A DNA stretch of 64,000 nt from Paludibacterium paludis (GTDB taxonomy: Bacteria; Pseudomonadota; Gammaproteobacteria; Burkholderiales; Chromobacteriaceae). Shown here in pieces: positions 32,795 to 42,762 of the stretch. Below the pieces are notes generated by a model, which saw only the letters and a program-made list of their open reading frames with translations, did not search any database and was not told the DNA's origin. The DNA is taken from NCBI RefSeq assembly GCF_018802605.1, contig NZ_CP069161.1, positions 682,001 through 746,000 on the forward strand. The letters are read 5' to 3'. Numbering within the stretch: position 1 is the first letter of the stretch; each line of letters begins with the position of its first letter. Made by a program: the position numbers and the translations under genes.

Positions 32795-35700
32795 ATGAGT
32801 ATGAAAACATCTTCGCCGCACGCTCACGGAAAGCCCGTCCGGACTGTCCGCCGTCCCCTCATGCAAGCCCTCGAACCGCGGCTGATGTTCGACGGGGCGG
32901 TGGCCGCCACGGTCGCCGATGCGCACACCGACGCCCCGCATGCCGCCGAGCGCGCGCTTTCTCCGGGATTTCTGGCGCCCGAGCGCCATGCCGAGAAAGT
33001 GGCGGACAAGGTCGCGGCCTTGCTCGCGCCGGCCGAACCGCCCAGGCAGGTGGTGTTCATCGAATCCAACGTCGCCAACTACCAGACGCTTGTCGCGCAG
33101 GTGCTGGCCGGCATGGAAGTGGTGGTGCTCGATGCCGGCAAGGACGGATTGAGCCAGATCGCCGAGTGGGCCCGGAACCATCATGGCTATGCCGCGATTC
33201 ATATCATTTCCCATGGCGGCGCGGCGGATCTGATGCTGGGCAGCAATGAACTGACCACGGCCCGGCTGGACAGCCGCCAGGGCGATCTGGCCACGATCGG
33301 CCAGTCCTTGCGGGCGGGTGGCGACATTCTTCTTTATGGCTGCGATATCGGCGCCGGCGGCAGCGGAGCGGCTTTTGTCAGCGCGCTGTCCCGCTACACC
33401 CGCGCCGATGTGGCGGCCTCCACCGATGCGACGGGAGCGGCCCGGTTGGGCGGCGACTGGACGCTGGAGCGCAGCAGCGGAGCCATCGAGGCGGATGCTC
33501 TGCATTTCAGTTACGAAGCCCTGTTGGCCAGGCCATCGACGGGGGTCACGGATTTTGTTGACTATAGCTCGCCAGTCAACAGCAATGTCAGTGGCTCAGT
33601 CATCAGTGCCACCAGTATTTTGGGGTGGGACGGTTCGATGCAGATAGGCGGCAGCTATGATGGCAACGAGCTCATCGAGATCTCGCAGCTCGGCGTTGAT
33701 CAGATTCAAACGCTGAACTTTGATAGTAACGGGTCGATACCTATTGACTATGTCAGTATGAAGCCGAATGACGGCAGTCGATTCACCCTGAACTCCATTA
33801 AAGTGGTGGTTAACCAATACGATAGTGGAAATATTGGCGGCAATCTGCAACTGGTCGGTTATCTAAACGGAGCGGCGGTAAGCGGAGCGGTACTGATATT
33901 GAATGTGGGAGAGGTGACGCAAAATGCACACGCAGTCCTCTTCGACGTTTCGGGTAATGCCTTCTTTCGGGGCATCGATTCGTTCCGGGTCATGGCGGTC
34001 AGCGGCCACTCGGTCACGGGGGCTATCGGCATCGGCCCCATCAATGCGATCAATTTCGGTTTCGCGCCAACGCTGACCGCCAGCGGCGGTTCCAGCGCCT
34101 ACAGCAGCGGAACGGGGGCCGCGGTGGGGGTGGACAACGGCATCACGCTGTCCGATTCGGACAGTTCCACCCAGGTCAGCGCCACGGTGTCGATCACCGG
34201 CAACTTCCGCAGCGGCGAGGATATGCTGGCCTTCTCCAATGATGGCAGCACCATGGGCAACATCGCGGCCAGCTACAACAGTGGCACCGGCGTGCTGACG
34301 CTGACCTCGAGCGGCGGGACGGCGACGCTCGCGCAATGGCAGGCGGCGTTGCGCGCCGTGACCTATCAGAACTCGTCGCTGTCTCCCAATACCGGCAGCC
34401 GTACCGTCAGTTTTTCGATCAATGACGGTTTTAGCTCCAGCATCGATGTGACCAGGACGGTCACCGTGGCGGCGGACGCCGCGCCGGTGATCGGCAACCT
34501 CAATGGCGACAGCGCCACCTTCACGGAAAAGGGCAGCGCGGTCAAACTCGATAGCGGCACGGCCTCCACGGTCACCGATAGCGATACCCCTAACTTCAAC
34601 AGCGGCAATCTGACCGCGCACATTTCCGCCAATGGCCAGAGCGGCCAGGATGTGCTGGGCATCGATACCAGCGGCACCGTGTCGCTCAGCAGCGGCACCA
34701 GCGTCGGCAGCGTGGTGTCGGTGGGCGGTGTGGCCATTGGCGTGATCGCCTCCAATGGCGATGGCGTCAATGGGCACGATCTCATCATTACCTTTAACGG
34801 CAACGCCATACCGTCGCGGGTCGCCACGCTGGTGGCGGCGCTGACTTACAACAACACCAGCAATGATCCGAACACGGCGACCCGAACCATCAACATCAGC
34901 GTCAACGACGGACGGGGCGGGACGGGGTCCGGCAATGTGACCGTTTCCGTGGTCGGGGTGAACGATGCGCCCACGGCGTCGGCGACGGGCACCAACCCGA
35001 CCTTTTCGATGGGCGGGTCGGCCGTCGCGGTGTTCAGCGGCGCCAGCGTCAGCACCGTCGAGACCAGCCAGAGTGTCATCCTGCTGACCTTGACGGTCTC
35101 CGGCCTGCAGGACGGCAGCAGCGAAATCCTGTCGATCGACGGCAGCAACGTGGCCTTGACCAACGGCAATTCGGTGACGACCTCCGGCGATGGCCTGAGC
35201 GTCTCGGTCTCGGTGTCCGGCGGCACGGCCACGCTGTCGATCAGCAGCGGAGGCGGGATGTCGGCCTCCACGGTCAACGCCGTGATCAACGGCATCACTT
35301 ACCGGGACAGCAGCGGCAACCCTTCCCTCGGCAACCGGGTGGTGACGCTGACAGGCATCAAGGACAATGGCGGCACCGCGAACGGCGGGGTAGATACCAC
35401 CACGCTGTCGCTGGTTTCGACGGTCGGTATCGCCGTGGTGCCGGTGGTGACCCCCAGTGGCGGCAGCGCCGCTTTCACCGCCGGGGACAACACCGCGTCG
35501 ACGCCGGTGGCGGTGGACAGCGGCCTGACTGTGACCGATGCGGCCAGCAGCACGCTGGTCAGCGGCACGGTGTCGATCACCGGCAACTTCCACAGCGGCG
35601 AGGATGTGCTGGCCTTCACCAACAACAACTCGTCGCTCTACGGCAACATCTCGGCCAGCTACAACAGCGGCACGGGCGTGCTGACGCTGACCTCCAGCGG

Positions 35701-38700
35701 CGGGACGGCCACGCTGGCCCAATGGCAGGCCGCCTTGCGCGCGGTGACCTACACCGATACCGCGGTCACGCCCAACACGGCCACCCGCACCATCAGCTTC
35801 CAGGTCAACGATGGCAGCGCCAGCAGCAATGCGGTCACACGCACGGTGACCGTGGCGGCCACCGACCAGACACCGATCGCCTCCGCCAGCGGCGGCAGCG
35901 CCGCCTTCACCGCTGGGGACAACACCACGTCCACCCCGGTGGCGGTCGATCCGGGCATCACGGTGAGCGATCTGGACAACAGCACACTGGCCAGCGCCAC
36001 GGTGTCGATCACCGGCAATTTCCACAGCGGCGAGGACGTGCTGGCGTTCACCAACACCAGCAGTGTTACGTTCGGGAACATCGTGGCCAGTTACAACAGC
36101 GGCACGGGCGTCTTGACGTTGACCTCCAGCGGCGGGACGGCCACGGTGGCGCAATGGCAGGCCGCCTTGCGCGCGGTGACCTACACCGACAGCGCGGTCA
36201 CGCCGAATACGGCGACCCGCACCATCAGCTTCCAGGTCAACGACGGAACCAAGAACAGCGCGGTGGTGACCCGCTCCGTGACCGTGGCGGCCACCGACCA
36301 GACGCCGATCGCCACGACCAGCGGCGGCAGCGCGGCCTTCACCGCCGGGGACAACACCACGTCCACCCCGGTGGCGGTGGATTCCGGCATCACGGTGAGC
36401 GATCTGGACAACAGCACGCTGGCCAGCGCCACGGTGTCGATCACCGGCAACTTCCATAGCGGCGAGGATGTGCTGGCCTTCACCAACAACAACTCGTCGC
36501 TCTACGGCAACATCTCGGCCAGCTACAACAGCGGCACGGGCGTGCTGACGCTGACCTCCAGCGGCGGGACGGCCACGGTGGCGCAATGGCAGGCCGCCTT
36601 GCGCGCGGTGACCTACACCGACAGCGCGGTCACGCCGAATACGGCGACCCGCACCATCAGCTTCCAGGTCAACGACGGAACCAAGAACAGCGTCGCGGTA
36701 ACACGCGCGGTGACCGTGGCGGCCACCGACCAGACACCCATCGCCACGCCGACGGGGGGAGACGCGAACTATGTGCTCGATGGATCCTCCACCCCTGTGG
36801 CGGTGGATCCGGGCATCACGGTGACGGACCGGGACAACAGCACGCTGGCCAGCGCCACGGTGTCGATCACCGGCAATTTCCACAGCGGCGAGGACGTGCT
36901 GGCCTTCACCAATAACAACAGCTCGCTATATGGCAATATCGCCGCGAGCTACAACAGCGGCACGGGTGTGCTGACGCTGACCTCGAGCGGGGCCACGGCG
37001 ACCCTCGCGCAATGGCAGGCCGCCTTGCGCGCGGTGACCTACACCGATAGCGCGGGTACGCCGAATACGGCTACCCGGGTCGTCAGCTTCCAGGTCAATG
37101 ACGGTACGGTGAACAGTGCCGCCGTCACGCGCAACGTGGCTCTGCACCTGCCCACCCCATCCGTCGGCGGCCTGACCGCCGGCTCCGATACCGGCGGCAG
37201 TGCCTCGGATGGCGTGACCAGCCAGAACCAGCCTGTCGTGACCGGTACGGCCGTCGCCAACAGTCTCGTTACCATTTATGTGGACGGAGTGTCGGCGGGA
37301 ACCACGACCGCCAACGGTAGCGGCGCCTGGAGTTTCGACTTCGCGTCGGCGGGCCCGCTGAGCGACGGAGCCCATGCGATCACCGCCATGGCCAGCCTTG
37401 GCGGAACCAATAGTTCACTGTCGGGCGTCTGCAATGTCTCGATCGATACCCGTTCCCCGACGGCGCCGGGCGGTCTGTCATTGACGACCGCGACGGACAC
37501 CGGCAGCAACCACAGTGACGGCGTGACCGGCAACAATCGGCCGACGCTCGCCGGCACGGCGGAGGCGGGCAGCACGGTGACGGTGTACGTGGATGGCGTG
37601 GCGGTGGGCACGACGACGGCGGATGGATCCGGCGCCTGGAGTTACAGTCTGGCTACGCCGCTTCCCGACGGCGACCACAGCCTGCGCGCGGTGGCGACGG
37701 ATCTGGCCGGCAATGTCGGCGGACAGTCGGTGGCGTACGCGATCACGGTGGATACCGCGGCGCCGACGGCGCCGGGCGGTCTGGCATTGACGACCGCGAC
37801 GGACACCGGCAGCAACCACGGCGACGGCGTGACCGGCAACAATCGGCCGACGCTCGCCGGCACGGCGGAGGCGGGCAGCACGGTGACGGTGTACGTGGAT
37901 GGCGTGGCGGTTGGCACGACGACGGTGGATGGATCCGGCGCCTGGAGTTACAGTCTGGCCACGCCGCTTCCCGACGGCGACCACAGCCTGCGCGCGGTGA
38001 CGACGGATCTGGCCGGCAATGTCGGCGGACAGTCGGCGGCGTACGCGATCACGGTGGATACCGCCGCGCCCGTTGTTCGGTCGATGACGCCGCTGGATCC
38101 GGTGGCCGGCAGCACCGGAACCCTGCGCTACGATATCGTGTTTTCCAAACCGGTCACGGAGCTGTCGCCGGACGCTTTGACCTTGCTGACAGGCGGCAGT
38201 GCTCGCGGGACGATCGCCTCGGTGGTGGCCGTGGGAGCCGGGCATTTCGTGGTGACGATCAACGCGGTGAGCGGGGAAGGGTCGCTGGCGCTTGCCGTGA
38301 AATCCGGAGGAGTCGTCGATCTGGCCGGCAACGCCAATACCGGCCAGATGGTCGGCCCGGCTTACCAGTTGGCGGCGGCGGTCGAACCGCCTCCCCCTCC
38401 TGCGCCTCCCTCCCCGGTGACGGTTCCGTCCGGTCCGACGGCTCCCGTGACCTTGCCGCCCATTACCCCGAACATTGTGCTGACCGCCGTATCGCGTCCG
38501 GCTGGCGGATCCTTGCTGGCTCCTCCCCTTTCGCTTCAAGCCGGCGACTTGCCCGTTGCAGGCGTGTCCGGTGCCGTGTTCGGCCAGGACCGGTTTGCGC
38601 CGGTGGCCGTCGAGCCGTTCGGGCGCACGGGAACGGGCACGGCATTCGTGTCCCTCCTTGGCGGCGCTGGCGGGGCGCCCATGCAGGTCGTCCCGGATTT

Positions 38701-39121
38701 GGGCATACACCCGCTGGTGGCCGGCCAGTCATTCAGTTTCAACCTGCCGCCAGGCACCGTGCTCGTGCGCGGCACCGATGCGGTGATCACGATTCAGGTG
38801 CGGCAGAGCAACGGCCAACCGCTGCCGGCCTGGTTGAAGTTCGATGCGCAAACGGGGCGCTTCAGCGGAATCCCGCCCGCGGGATGGAACCGCTCCTTGT
38901 CGCTGGAACTGACGATCAGTGACCAGAAGGGGCACCGTGGCGTGACCCATATGCAGCTGAAGGCGGGAAGCGCTAACCGCGCGGAAACAGAATCCGCGAA
39001 AAGCAAGGCTGCGGCCGCCAAGCCGGCCTTGCAGGAGCAATTGAGTCTGCACGGCAAGCCCGCTTTCGATGAGCTGGTCGCGCAATGGCTGCAGCCGGAA
39101 TCGGAAAAGGAAACGGCATGA
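32795..39121 (+). CDS. Large LEPR/DUF4347 cadherin- and Ig-like repeat surface protein (adhesin)
   Basis: The 2108-aa protein starts at an ATG five bases after AAGGA. The N-terminus has LEPRLMFDGA (about residues 27-36), the LEPR motif found in many large secreted repeat proteins, followed by a DUF4347 domain (about 85-245; HIISHG and LLYGCDIG). Next come cadherin/VCBS-like domains, including four units of 144 residues that are almost identical (DNA 35456-37143), then three Ig-like units of about 102 residues with YVDGV and DGSGAWSY, a proline-rich linker (PPPPPAPPSP), and a terminal putative-Ig domain (LPAWLKFDAQTGRFSG). No RTX GGxGxD repeats, LPXTG or autotransporter barrel are visible. Export by a type I system is plausible because a TolC-like gene follows, but no ABC or adaptor partner is adjacent. 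Likely role: adhesion or biofilm. Confidence 0.88.
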   Translation: MSMKTSSPHAHGKPVRTVRRPLMQALEPRLMFDGAVAATVADAHTDAPHAAERALSPGFLAPERHAEKVADKVAALLAPAEPPRQVVFIESNVANYQTLVAQVLAGMEVVVLDAGKDGLSQIAEWARNHHGYAAIHIISHGGAADLMLGSNELTTARLDSRQGDLATIGQSLRAGGDILLYGCDIGAGGSGAAFVSALSRYTRADVAASTDATGAARLGGDWTLERSSGAIEADALHFSYEALLARPSTGVTDFVDYSSPVNSNVSGSVISATSILGWDGSMQIGGSYDGNELIEISQLGVDQIQTLNFDSNGSIPIDYVSMKPNDGSRFTLNSIKVVVNQYDSGNIGGNLQLVGYLNGAAVSGAVLILNVGEVTQNAHAVLFDVSGNAFFRGIDSFRVMAVSGHSVTGAIGIGPINAINFGFAPTLTASGGSSAYSSGTGAAVGVDNGITLSDSDSSTQVSATVSITGNFRSGEDMLAFSNDGSTMGNIAASYNSGTGVLTLTSSGGTATLAQWQAALRAVTYQNSSLSPNTGSRTVSFSINDGFSSSIDVTRTVTVAADAAPVIGNLNGDSATFTEKGSAVKLDSGTASTVTDSDTPNFNSGNLTAHISANGQSGQDVLGIDTSGTVSLSSGTSVGSVVSVGGVAIGVIASNGDGVNGHDLIITFNGNAIPSRVATLVAALTYNNTSNDPNTATRTINISVNDGRGGTGSGNVTVSVVGVNDAPTASATGTNPTFSMGGSAVAVFSGASVSTVETSQSVILLTLTVSGLQDGSSEILSIDGSNVALTNGNSVTTSGDGLSVSVSVSGGTATLSISSGGGMSASTVNAVINGITYRDSSGNPSLGNRVVTLTGIKDNGGTANGGVDTTTLSLVSTVGIAVVPVVTPSGGSAAFTAGDNTASTPVAVDSGLTVTDAASSTLVSGTVSITGNFHSGEDVLAFTNNNSSLYGNISASYNSGTGVLTLTSSGGTATLAQWQAALRAVTYTDTAVTPNTATRTISFQVNDGSASSNAVTRTVTVAATDQTPIASASGGSAAFTAGDNTTSTPVAVDPGITVSDLDNSTLASATVSITGNFHSGEDVLAFTNTSSVTFGNIVASYNSGTGVLTLTSSGGTATVAQWQAALRAVTYTDSAVTPNTATRTISFQVNDGTKNSAVVTRSVTVAATDQTPIATTSGGSAAFTAGDNTTSTPVAVDSGITVSDLDNSTLASATVSITGNFHSGEDVLAFTNNNSSLYGNISASYNSGTGVLTLTSSGGTATVAQWQAALRAVTYTDSAVTPNTATRTISFQVNDGTKNSVAVTRAVTVAATDQTPIATPTGGDANYVLDGSSTPVAVDPGITVTDRDNSTLASATVSITGNFHSGEDVLAFTNNNSSLYGNIAASYNSGTGVLTLTSSGATATLAQWQAALRAVTYTDSAGTPNTATRVVSFQVNDGTVNSAAVTRNVALHLPTPSVGGLTAGSDTGGSASDGVTSQNQPVVTGTAVANSLVTIYVDGVSAGTTTANGSGAWSFDFASAGPLSDGAHAITAMASLGGTNSSLSGVCNVSIDTRSPTAPGGLSLTTATDTGSNHSDGVTGNNRPTLAGTAEAGSTVTVYVDGVAVGTTTADGSGAWSYSLATPLPDGDHSLRAVATDLAGNVGGQSVAYAITVDTAAPTAPGGLALTTATDTGSNHGDGVTGNNRPTLAGTAEAGSTVTVYVDGVAVGTTTVDGSGAWSYSLATPLPDGDHSLRAVTTDLAGNVGGQSAAYAITVDTAAPVVRSMTPLDPVAGSTGTLRYDIVFSKPVTELSPDALTLLTGGSARGTIASVVAVGAGHFVVTINAVSGEGSLALAVKSGGVVDLAGNANTGQMVGPAYQLAAAVEPPPPPAPPSPVTVPSGPTAPVTLPPITPNIVLTAVSRPAGGSLLAPPLSLQAGDLPVAGVSGAVFGQDRFAPVAVEPFGRTGTGTAFVSLLGGAGGAPMQVVPDLGIHPLVAGQSFSFNLPPGTVLVRGTDAVITIQVRQSNGQPLPAWLKFDAQTGRFSGIPPAGWNRSLSLELTISDQKGHRGVTHMQLKAGSANRAETESAKSKAAAAKPALQEQLSLHGKPAFDELVAQWLQPESEKETA
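35456..37143 (+). repeat. Four tandem 432-bp (144-codon) coding repeats
   Basis: Units begin at 35456, 35888, 36320 and 36752, exactly 432 bases apart. Long blocks are identical at DNA level, for example the segment encoding SATVSITGNFHSGEDVLAF and that encoding QWQAALRAVTYTD. The last unit has a diverged start and end. A more distant fifth copy lies at 34082. Such identity suggests recent duplication or gene conversion and makes copy number liable to change. Confidence 0.9.
37463..38074 (+). repeat. Two tandem 306-bp (102-codon) Ig-like coding repeats
   Basis: The units begin at 37463 and 37769 and differ at only a few bases; both encode GVTGNNRPTLAGTAEAG and YVDGVAVGTTT. A diverged third copy precedes them from about 37165. 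They encode bacterial Ig-like (Big_6-type) domains. Confidence 0.88.
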
Positions 39122-39182
39122 TACGCGGCACGCCTGCCGGGTATTGCGCCCGCATTGACAACAAGCCATATTGGGGATGGGT

Positions 39183-40700
39183 ATGACCCGACAGAAGCCA
39201 GGAGATGTTCCGGGGCGTTATCGCGCGTTGAGCGCGCTTTTGCTGGTGGCGCTAAGCGGTTGTGCCGTGACGCCGGCGCCGTTCAGCCTGGAGGAGCGAC
39301 GCGCCACGCTCGCCGTTGACCGGCAGGCGATGTTCGGCAGCCAGGAGCCGCTGGGCGGCCCGGTGACCTTGCAGGAGGCCATGGCGCGGGCCCTGAAGTA
39401 CAACCTTGACTATCGGGTCAAGCTGATGGAAGAGGCGATGGCCCAGCGGCAGCTCGATCTGTCGAGTCTCGATATGTTGCCCAAACTCGCCGCGGCGGCC
39501 GGTTACACATCGCGCAGCAAGGAAAATGCCTCTTCGTCCCAGAATGTGGCGACCGGCGCGCAGTCGCTGGTACCGTCGGTGTCATCGGAAAAAACCAGCC
39601 ATACCGCGGATCTTAATCTCAGCTGGAATGTGCTGGACTTCGGCGTCGGCTATTTTTCCGCCAAACAACAGTCGGACCGCGTGCTGATTCTCCAGCAGCG
39701 CAAGCGCAAGGTGGCGATGCAGCTGGTTCAGCAGGTGCGCGAGGCCTGGTGGCAGGCGGTGGGCGCCCAGCAGTTGGAGGAGCGCATCGATGCCCTGCTG
39801 GCCGAGGCCAACAGGGCGCTGGAGGACGCGCGCCAGGTGGAAAAGCAAAAGCTGCGCGCGCCGCTGGATGCGCTGAACTATCGCCGTCAGTTGCTGGACG
39901 TGATCCGCCAGATGGGGATGATCCGCAACGCCCTGTCCCAGGCCAAGCCGCGTCTTGCGGCCATCATGAATGTGCCCCCGGGGATGCCGTTCAAGGTGGC
40001 TGTGCCGTCCGACATGCCGACTCCCGCTCTGACGCTGACGCTTGACGAGATGGAGGAGATGGCCCTCGTCAACCGGCCCGAGGTGAACGAGGCGCGCTAC
40101 AGCGAGCGCATCGGCGCCGTCGAGACCCGCAAGGCGCTGGCCAAGCTGCTGCCCGGTCTGGAGATCAGCGTCGGCCAGCACTACGACAGCAACAAGTTCC
40201 TGGTCAATCATTCCTGGAGCGACGCCGGATTGCGCGTCAGCTGGAACCTGCTCAACCTGTTCAGCGCGGGCCCGATCACCAAGGTGGCGGGCGCTCAGCT
40301 CGAGGTGGCCCGGGCGCAGCGCATGGCGTTGAACATGGCGGTGTTGACCCAGGTGAATGTGGCGTATCTGGACTTGCAGGGACGCACGCGCCAGTTCGCC
40401 ATGGAGAAAGAGCTGAACGACGTCGAGCAGCAGATTTACGCTCAAAACCGCAATGCCACCAGCAGCGGCGCGCAGGGTCGTCTTCCGGCGATTCTGGCGG
40501 ATGCCAACGCCGTGCTGTCGTCACTGCGCCTCTATCAGAGTTACGGTGAGTTGCAGAATGCCTACGGGCAAATGGGGGCCAGCCTGGGGCTGGACCCGCT
40601 GCCCGAGAGCACGGCGGGCTATGACCTGCCGGCCCTGGCCGAAGCCTTCAAGGGCGCGGAAGGGCGCTGGCAGGGGCAGGTATCGGGCGGCAAGCCGTAA
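39183..40700 (+). CDS. TolC-like outer-membrane efflux lipoprotein
   Basis: The 505-aa channel has a lipoprotein signal ending LVALSGC and long TolC-family helical segments (EAMARALKYNLDYRVKLMEEAM; a second repeat from MALVNRPEVNEARYSERIGA). Start codon choice is uncertain: in-frame TTG 39171, ATG 39177 and ATG 39183 are all possible, and GGGG fits the last best. It lies 61 bases after the surface-protein gene and is followed by an intrinsic terminator, so it ends that unit. It probably serves as the outer-membrane duct of a type I secretion system for the adhesin, with the ABC and adaptor parts encoded elsewhere. Confidence 0.9.
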   Translation: MTRQKPGDVPGRYRALSALLLVALSGCAVTPAPFSLEERRATLAVDRQAMFGSQEPLGGPVTLQEAMARALKYNLDYRVKLMEEAMAQRQLDLSSLDMLPKLAAAAGYTSRSKENASSSQNVATGAQSLVPSVSSEKTSHTADLNLSWNVLDFGVGYFSAKQQSDRVLILQQRKRKVAMQLVQQVREAWWQAVGAQQLEERIDALLAEANRALEDARQVEKQKLRAPLDALNYRRQLLDVIRQMGMIRNALSQAKPRLAAIMNVPPGMPFKVAVPSDMPTPALTLTLDEMEEMALVNRPEVNEARYSERIGAVETRKALAKLLPGLEISVGQHYDSNKFLVNHSWSDAGLRVSWNLLNLFSAGPITKVAGAQLEVARAQRMALNMAVLTQVNVAYLDLQGRTRQFAMEKELNDVEQQIYAQNRNATSSGAQGRLPAILADANAVLSSLRLYQSYGELQNAYGQMGASLGLDPLPESTAGYDLPALAEAFKGAEGRWQGQVSGGKP

Positions 40701-40731
40701 CGGCGTTCCTCCTTTTTCGGGCGGGCATGAT

Positions 40732-40772
40732 AACGGCTTGTTCGGTGTTGACCGGGCAAGCCGTTGTTGTTT
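40732..40772 (+). terminator. Intrinsic terminator after the TolC-like gene
   Basis: AACGGCTTG (40732-40740) pairs perfectly with CAAGCCGTT (40757-40765), leaving a 16-base loop, and is followed by the T-rich run GTTGTTTT. It sits between the convergent TolC-like and pabB genes and touches the pabB stop. Confidence 0.75.
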
Positions 40773-42193
40773 TACCCGCTGGAACTCAGACCGGGCGCGA
40801 TCACGCTGAAGGGGGCGCGCGCTTTTAGCAGAACCTCTTCGTATTCCGCCTCCGGATCCGACAGTTGGGTGATGGCGCCACCGACGCCGAGTTCGGCCTG
40901 GCCCGAATGGCAAACGAGCGTGCGGATCACGATATTCAGGTCTGCGGTGCGGTTCAGTGACAGATAGCCGATCGCCCCCGAGTAAATGCCCCGTGGCGTC
41001 GTTTCCAGTTGCGCGAGAATTTCGAGGGTGCGCTTCTTGGGCGCGCCTGTCATCGATCCGCCGGGAAAACAGTGCCGAACGCACTCGATGGGTGTGCCGG
41101 CGAGCTTTCCGCGGATGGTGGAGACCAATTGGTGCACGGTGGCGTAGCTTTCCACCTCCATCAGTCCGGGCACTTCGATGGAACCCGGTTCGCAGCTTCG
41201 TGCCAAATCGTTGCGCAAGAGATCCACGATCATCAGGTTTTCGCTGAAAAAGCGCGGGTCGGTCTTGAGCGCATCGATATGCGCCCGGTCGGTCTGCGGA
41301 TCGTCGCTGCGCGGCAGCGTGCCCTTGATCGGACGGGCCCGGACGTAGCCATTTTGATCGATACGCAGGAAACATTCGGGCGAACTGCACAGTACGGCAT
41401 AGTCGGGCGTGCGCAGAAAGCAGGCGTAAGGAGCGGGATTGACCCGGCGCAGGCGCAAATAGGCGTCCAGCGGAGCGAATGTCTCGGATAGCGGCATCGT
41501 CAGCTTGGTGGTCAGGCAGATCTCGTACGATTCGCCATCGGCGATGGCGCGCTTGCAGCGGCGGATTTTATCGAGATACGCCGCTTTGCTGTCATTGAGC
41601 CAGGTCTCCATCCGGACCTCCTCTGCGCTCGGCGGAAGAGGGGCGAGTGTCACTGGCGGCAGGTGGCGCAAGCGGTTAGCGGTATCGCGCAACCATTGGT
41701 GCGCAGGCTCCGCGTCGCCGGTGTGCAGGCAGACGAGGTGGATGCGCCCGAGGTGATGGTCGTAGGCGAGAAACCGGTCGGCAAACAGAAAATGGGCATC
41801 CGGCAAGGGCGTGTCGTGTGCCGGAACGTTTTGGGTTTCTGCCATCAGTTCGTAACCGAAATACCCGACATAGCCGCCGCAAAAATCAAAGGGAAGGGCG
41901 GGGTCTCCGACCAGTTCGCTTTGCTGAAGCCGCGTGTCCAGGATCTGAAAAACATCGCCTTCGATGGCGCGCGGGGGGGCGCCTGTCCACTCGCTCCGGC
42001 CACCGCGCCGGTAGCGCAGGGCATGGCTGAGGGGGCCCCGATCGTCTCCCATGAACGAAAAACGGGCCGTGCGCGGATCCGGGCGGCTGGAGTCGAGCCA
42101 GAAAGCGTGGGGCGCGCCGGCGAACAGTCCGTGAAAAATCTGCTCCGGGGGCATGGCGGTGTCCAGCCATTCGGTCAGCACGTGGTAGCGCAT
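40772..42193 (-). CDS. pabB: Aminodeoxychorismate synthase component I
   Basis: The 473-aa enzyme converts chorismate, with ammonia from PabA, to 4-amino-4-deoxychorismate for folate. The motif PIKGTLPR carries the Lys typical of PabB; anthranilate synthases (TrpE) have PIAGT there. The chorismate-binding core continues with SENLMIVDLLRND, GSMTGAPKKR and the C-terminal IRTLV...GGAI region. The start is fixed by TGATG overlap with pabA, so the two are co-translated. No pabC lyase is present nearby. The gene is probably unconnected to the peptide cluster. Confidence 0.92.
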   Translation of the reverse strand: MRYHVLTEWLDTAMPPEQIFHGLFAGAPHAFWLDSSRPDPRTARFSFMGDDRGPLSHALRYRRGGRSEWTGAPPRAIEGDVFQILDTRLQQSELVGDPALPFDFCGGYVGYFGYELMAETQNVPAHDTPLPDAHFLFADRFLAYDHHLGRIHLVCLHTGDAEPAHQWLRDTANRLRHLPPVTLAPLPPSAEEVRMETWLNDSKAAYLDKIRRCKRAIADGESYEICLTTKLTMPLSETFAPLDAYLRLRRVNPAPYACFLRTPDYAVLCSSPECFLRIDQNGYVRARPIKGTLPRSDDPQTDRAHIDALKTDPRFFSENLMIVDLLRNDLARSCEPGSIEVPGLMEVESYATVHQLVSTIRGKLAGTPIECVRHCFPGGSMTGAPKKRTLEILAQLETTPRGIYSGAIGYLSLNRTADLNIVIRTLVCHSGQAELGVGGAITQLSDPEAEYEEVLLKARAPFSVIAPGLSSSG

Positions 42194-42762
42194 CACAGCA
42201 TCCTTGCGAAGTTTTGAATCAGTGCCGGGCCGTGCTCCGAACAAATGGATTCGGGATGGAACTGCACCCCGACAAGCGGACGGCTGCGGTGCCGCAAAGC
42301 CATGATGAGACCTTGCGCGTTCCAGGCCGTGGCCTCAAGGCAATCGGGAAGGGGGGAGGCGACCATCAACGAGTGATAGCGCACCGCTGAAAACCCGTCC
42401 GGAATTCCGTGAAACAGCCCCTGCCCGGTATGGTGAATGCGGTCCGTCAATCCGTGCACCGGTTCGGGCGCATGGCGGATAACGCCTCCGAAATGGTGCG
42501 CGATGCCCTGATGCCCCAGGCACACCCCCAGCACCGGCACGGAGGATAAGGCGATGGCATCCCGGGAAAGTCCAAAATCCCTGTGATTGGCCGGATGGCC
42601 CGGTCCGGGCGAGATGACGATACCGTCATAGCGGCCGGCGATGGCCTCATAGCCGGCCGCATTATTGGCAAGCACATCGGCCTTGATGCCGACAGCCTGA
42701 TAGATCAGGTTGAACAGGTTATAGGTGAACGAGTCGTAATTGTCGATGATCAGCAATTTCAT
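42193..42762 (-). CDS. pabA: Aminodeoxychorismate synthase glutamine amidotransferase component
   Basis: The 189-aa class I glutaminase has the opening IIDNYDSFTYN, oxyanion segment SPGPGHP, nucleophile Cys81 in GVCLGHQ and the His169/Glu171 pair in FHPES. It supplies ammonia to PabB, whose gene overlaps its stop. Family members can also serve TrpE; pairing with a PIKGT-type partner points to folate. An AGGA lies just before the ATG. Confidence 0.92.
   Translation of the reverse strand: MKLLIIDNYDSFTYNLFNLIYQAVGIKADVLANNAAGYEAIAGRYDGIVISPGPGHPANHRDFGLSRDAIALSSVPVLGVCLGHQGIAHHFGGVIRHAPEPVHGLTDRIHHTGQGLFHGIPDGFSAVRYHSLMVASPLPDCLEATAWNAQGLIMALRHRSRPLVGVQFHPESICSEHGPALIQNFARML

Noticed and set aside
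33863..36883. 1006-codon - strand frame opposite the surface-protein repeats
   Set aside because: Its apparent repeats mirror the + strand 432-bp repeats. There is no start signal or recognisable fold.
35456..37143. CRISPR-like array
   Set aside because: The repeats are 432 bp, in frame and contiguous without spacers; they are protein-domain repeats.
40772..42762. Anthranilate synthase, or a pabAB pair feeding the NRPS-PKS product
   Set aside because: The PIKGT lysine motif indicates PabB. The pair lies beyond an unrelated adhesin unit, and no aminobenzoate-loading domain is seen.
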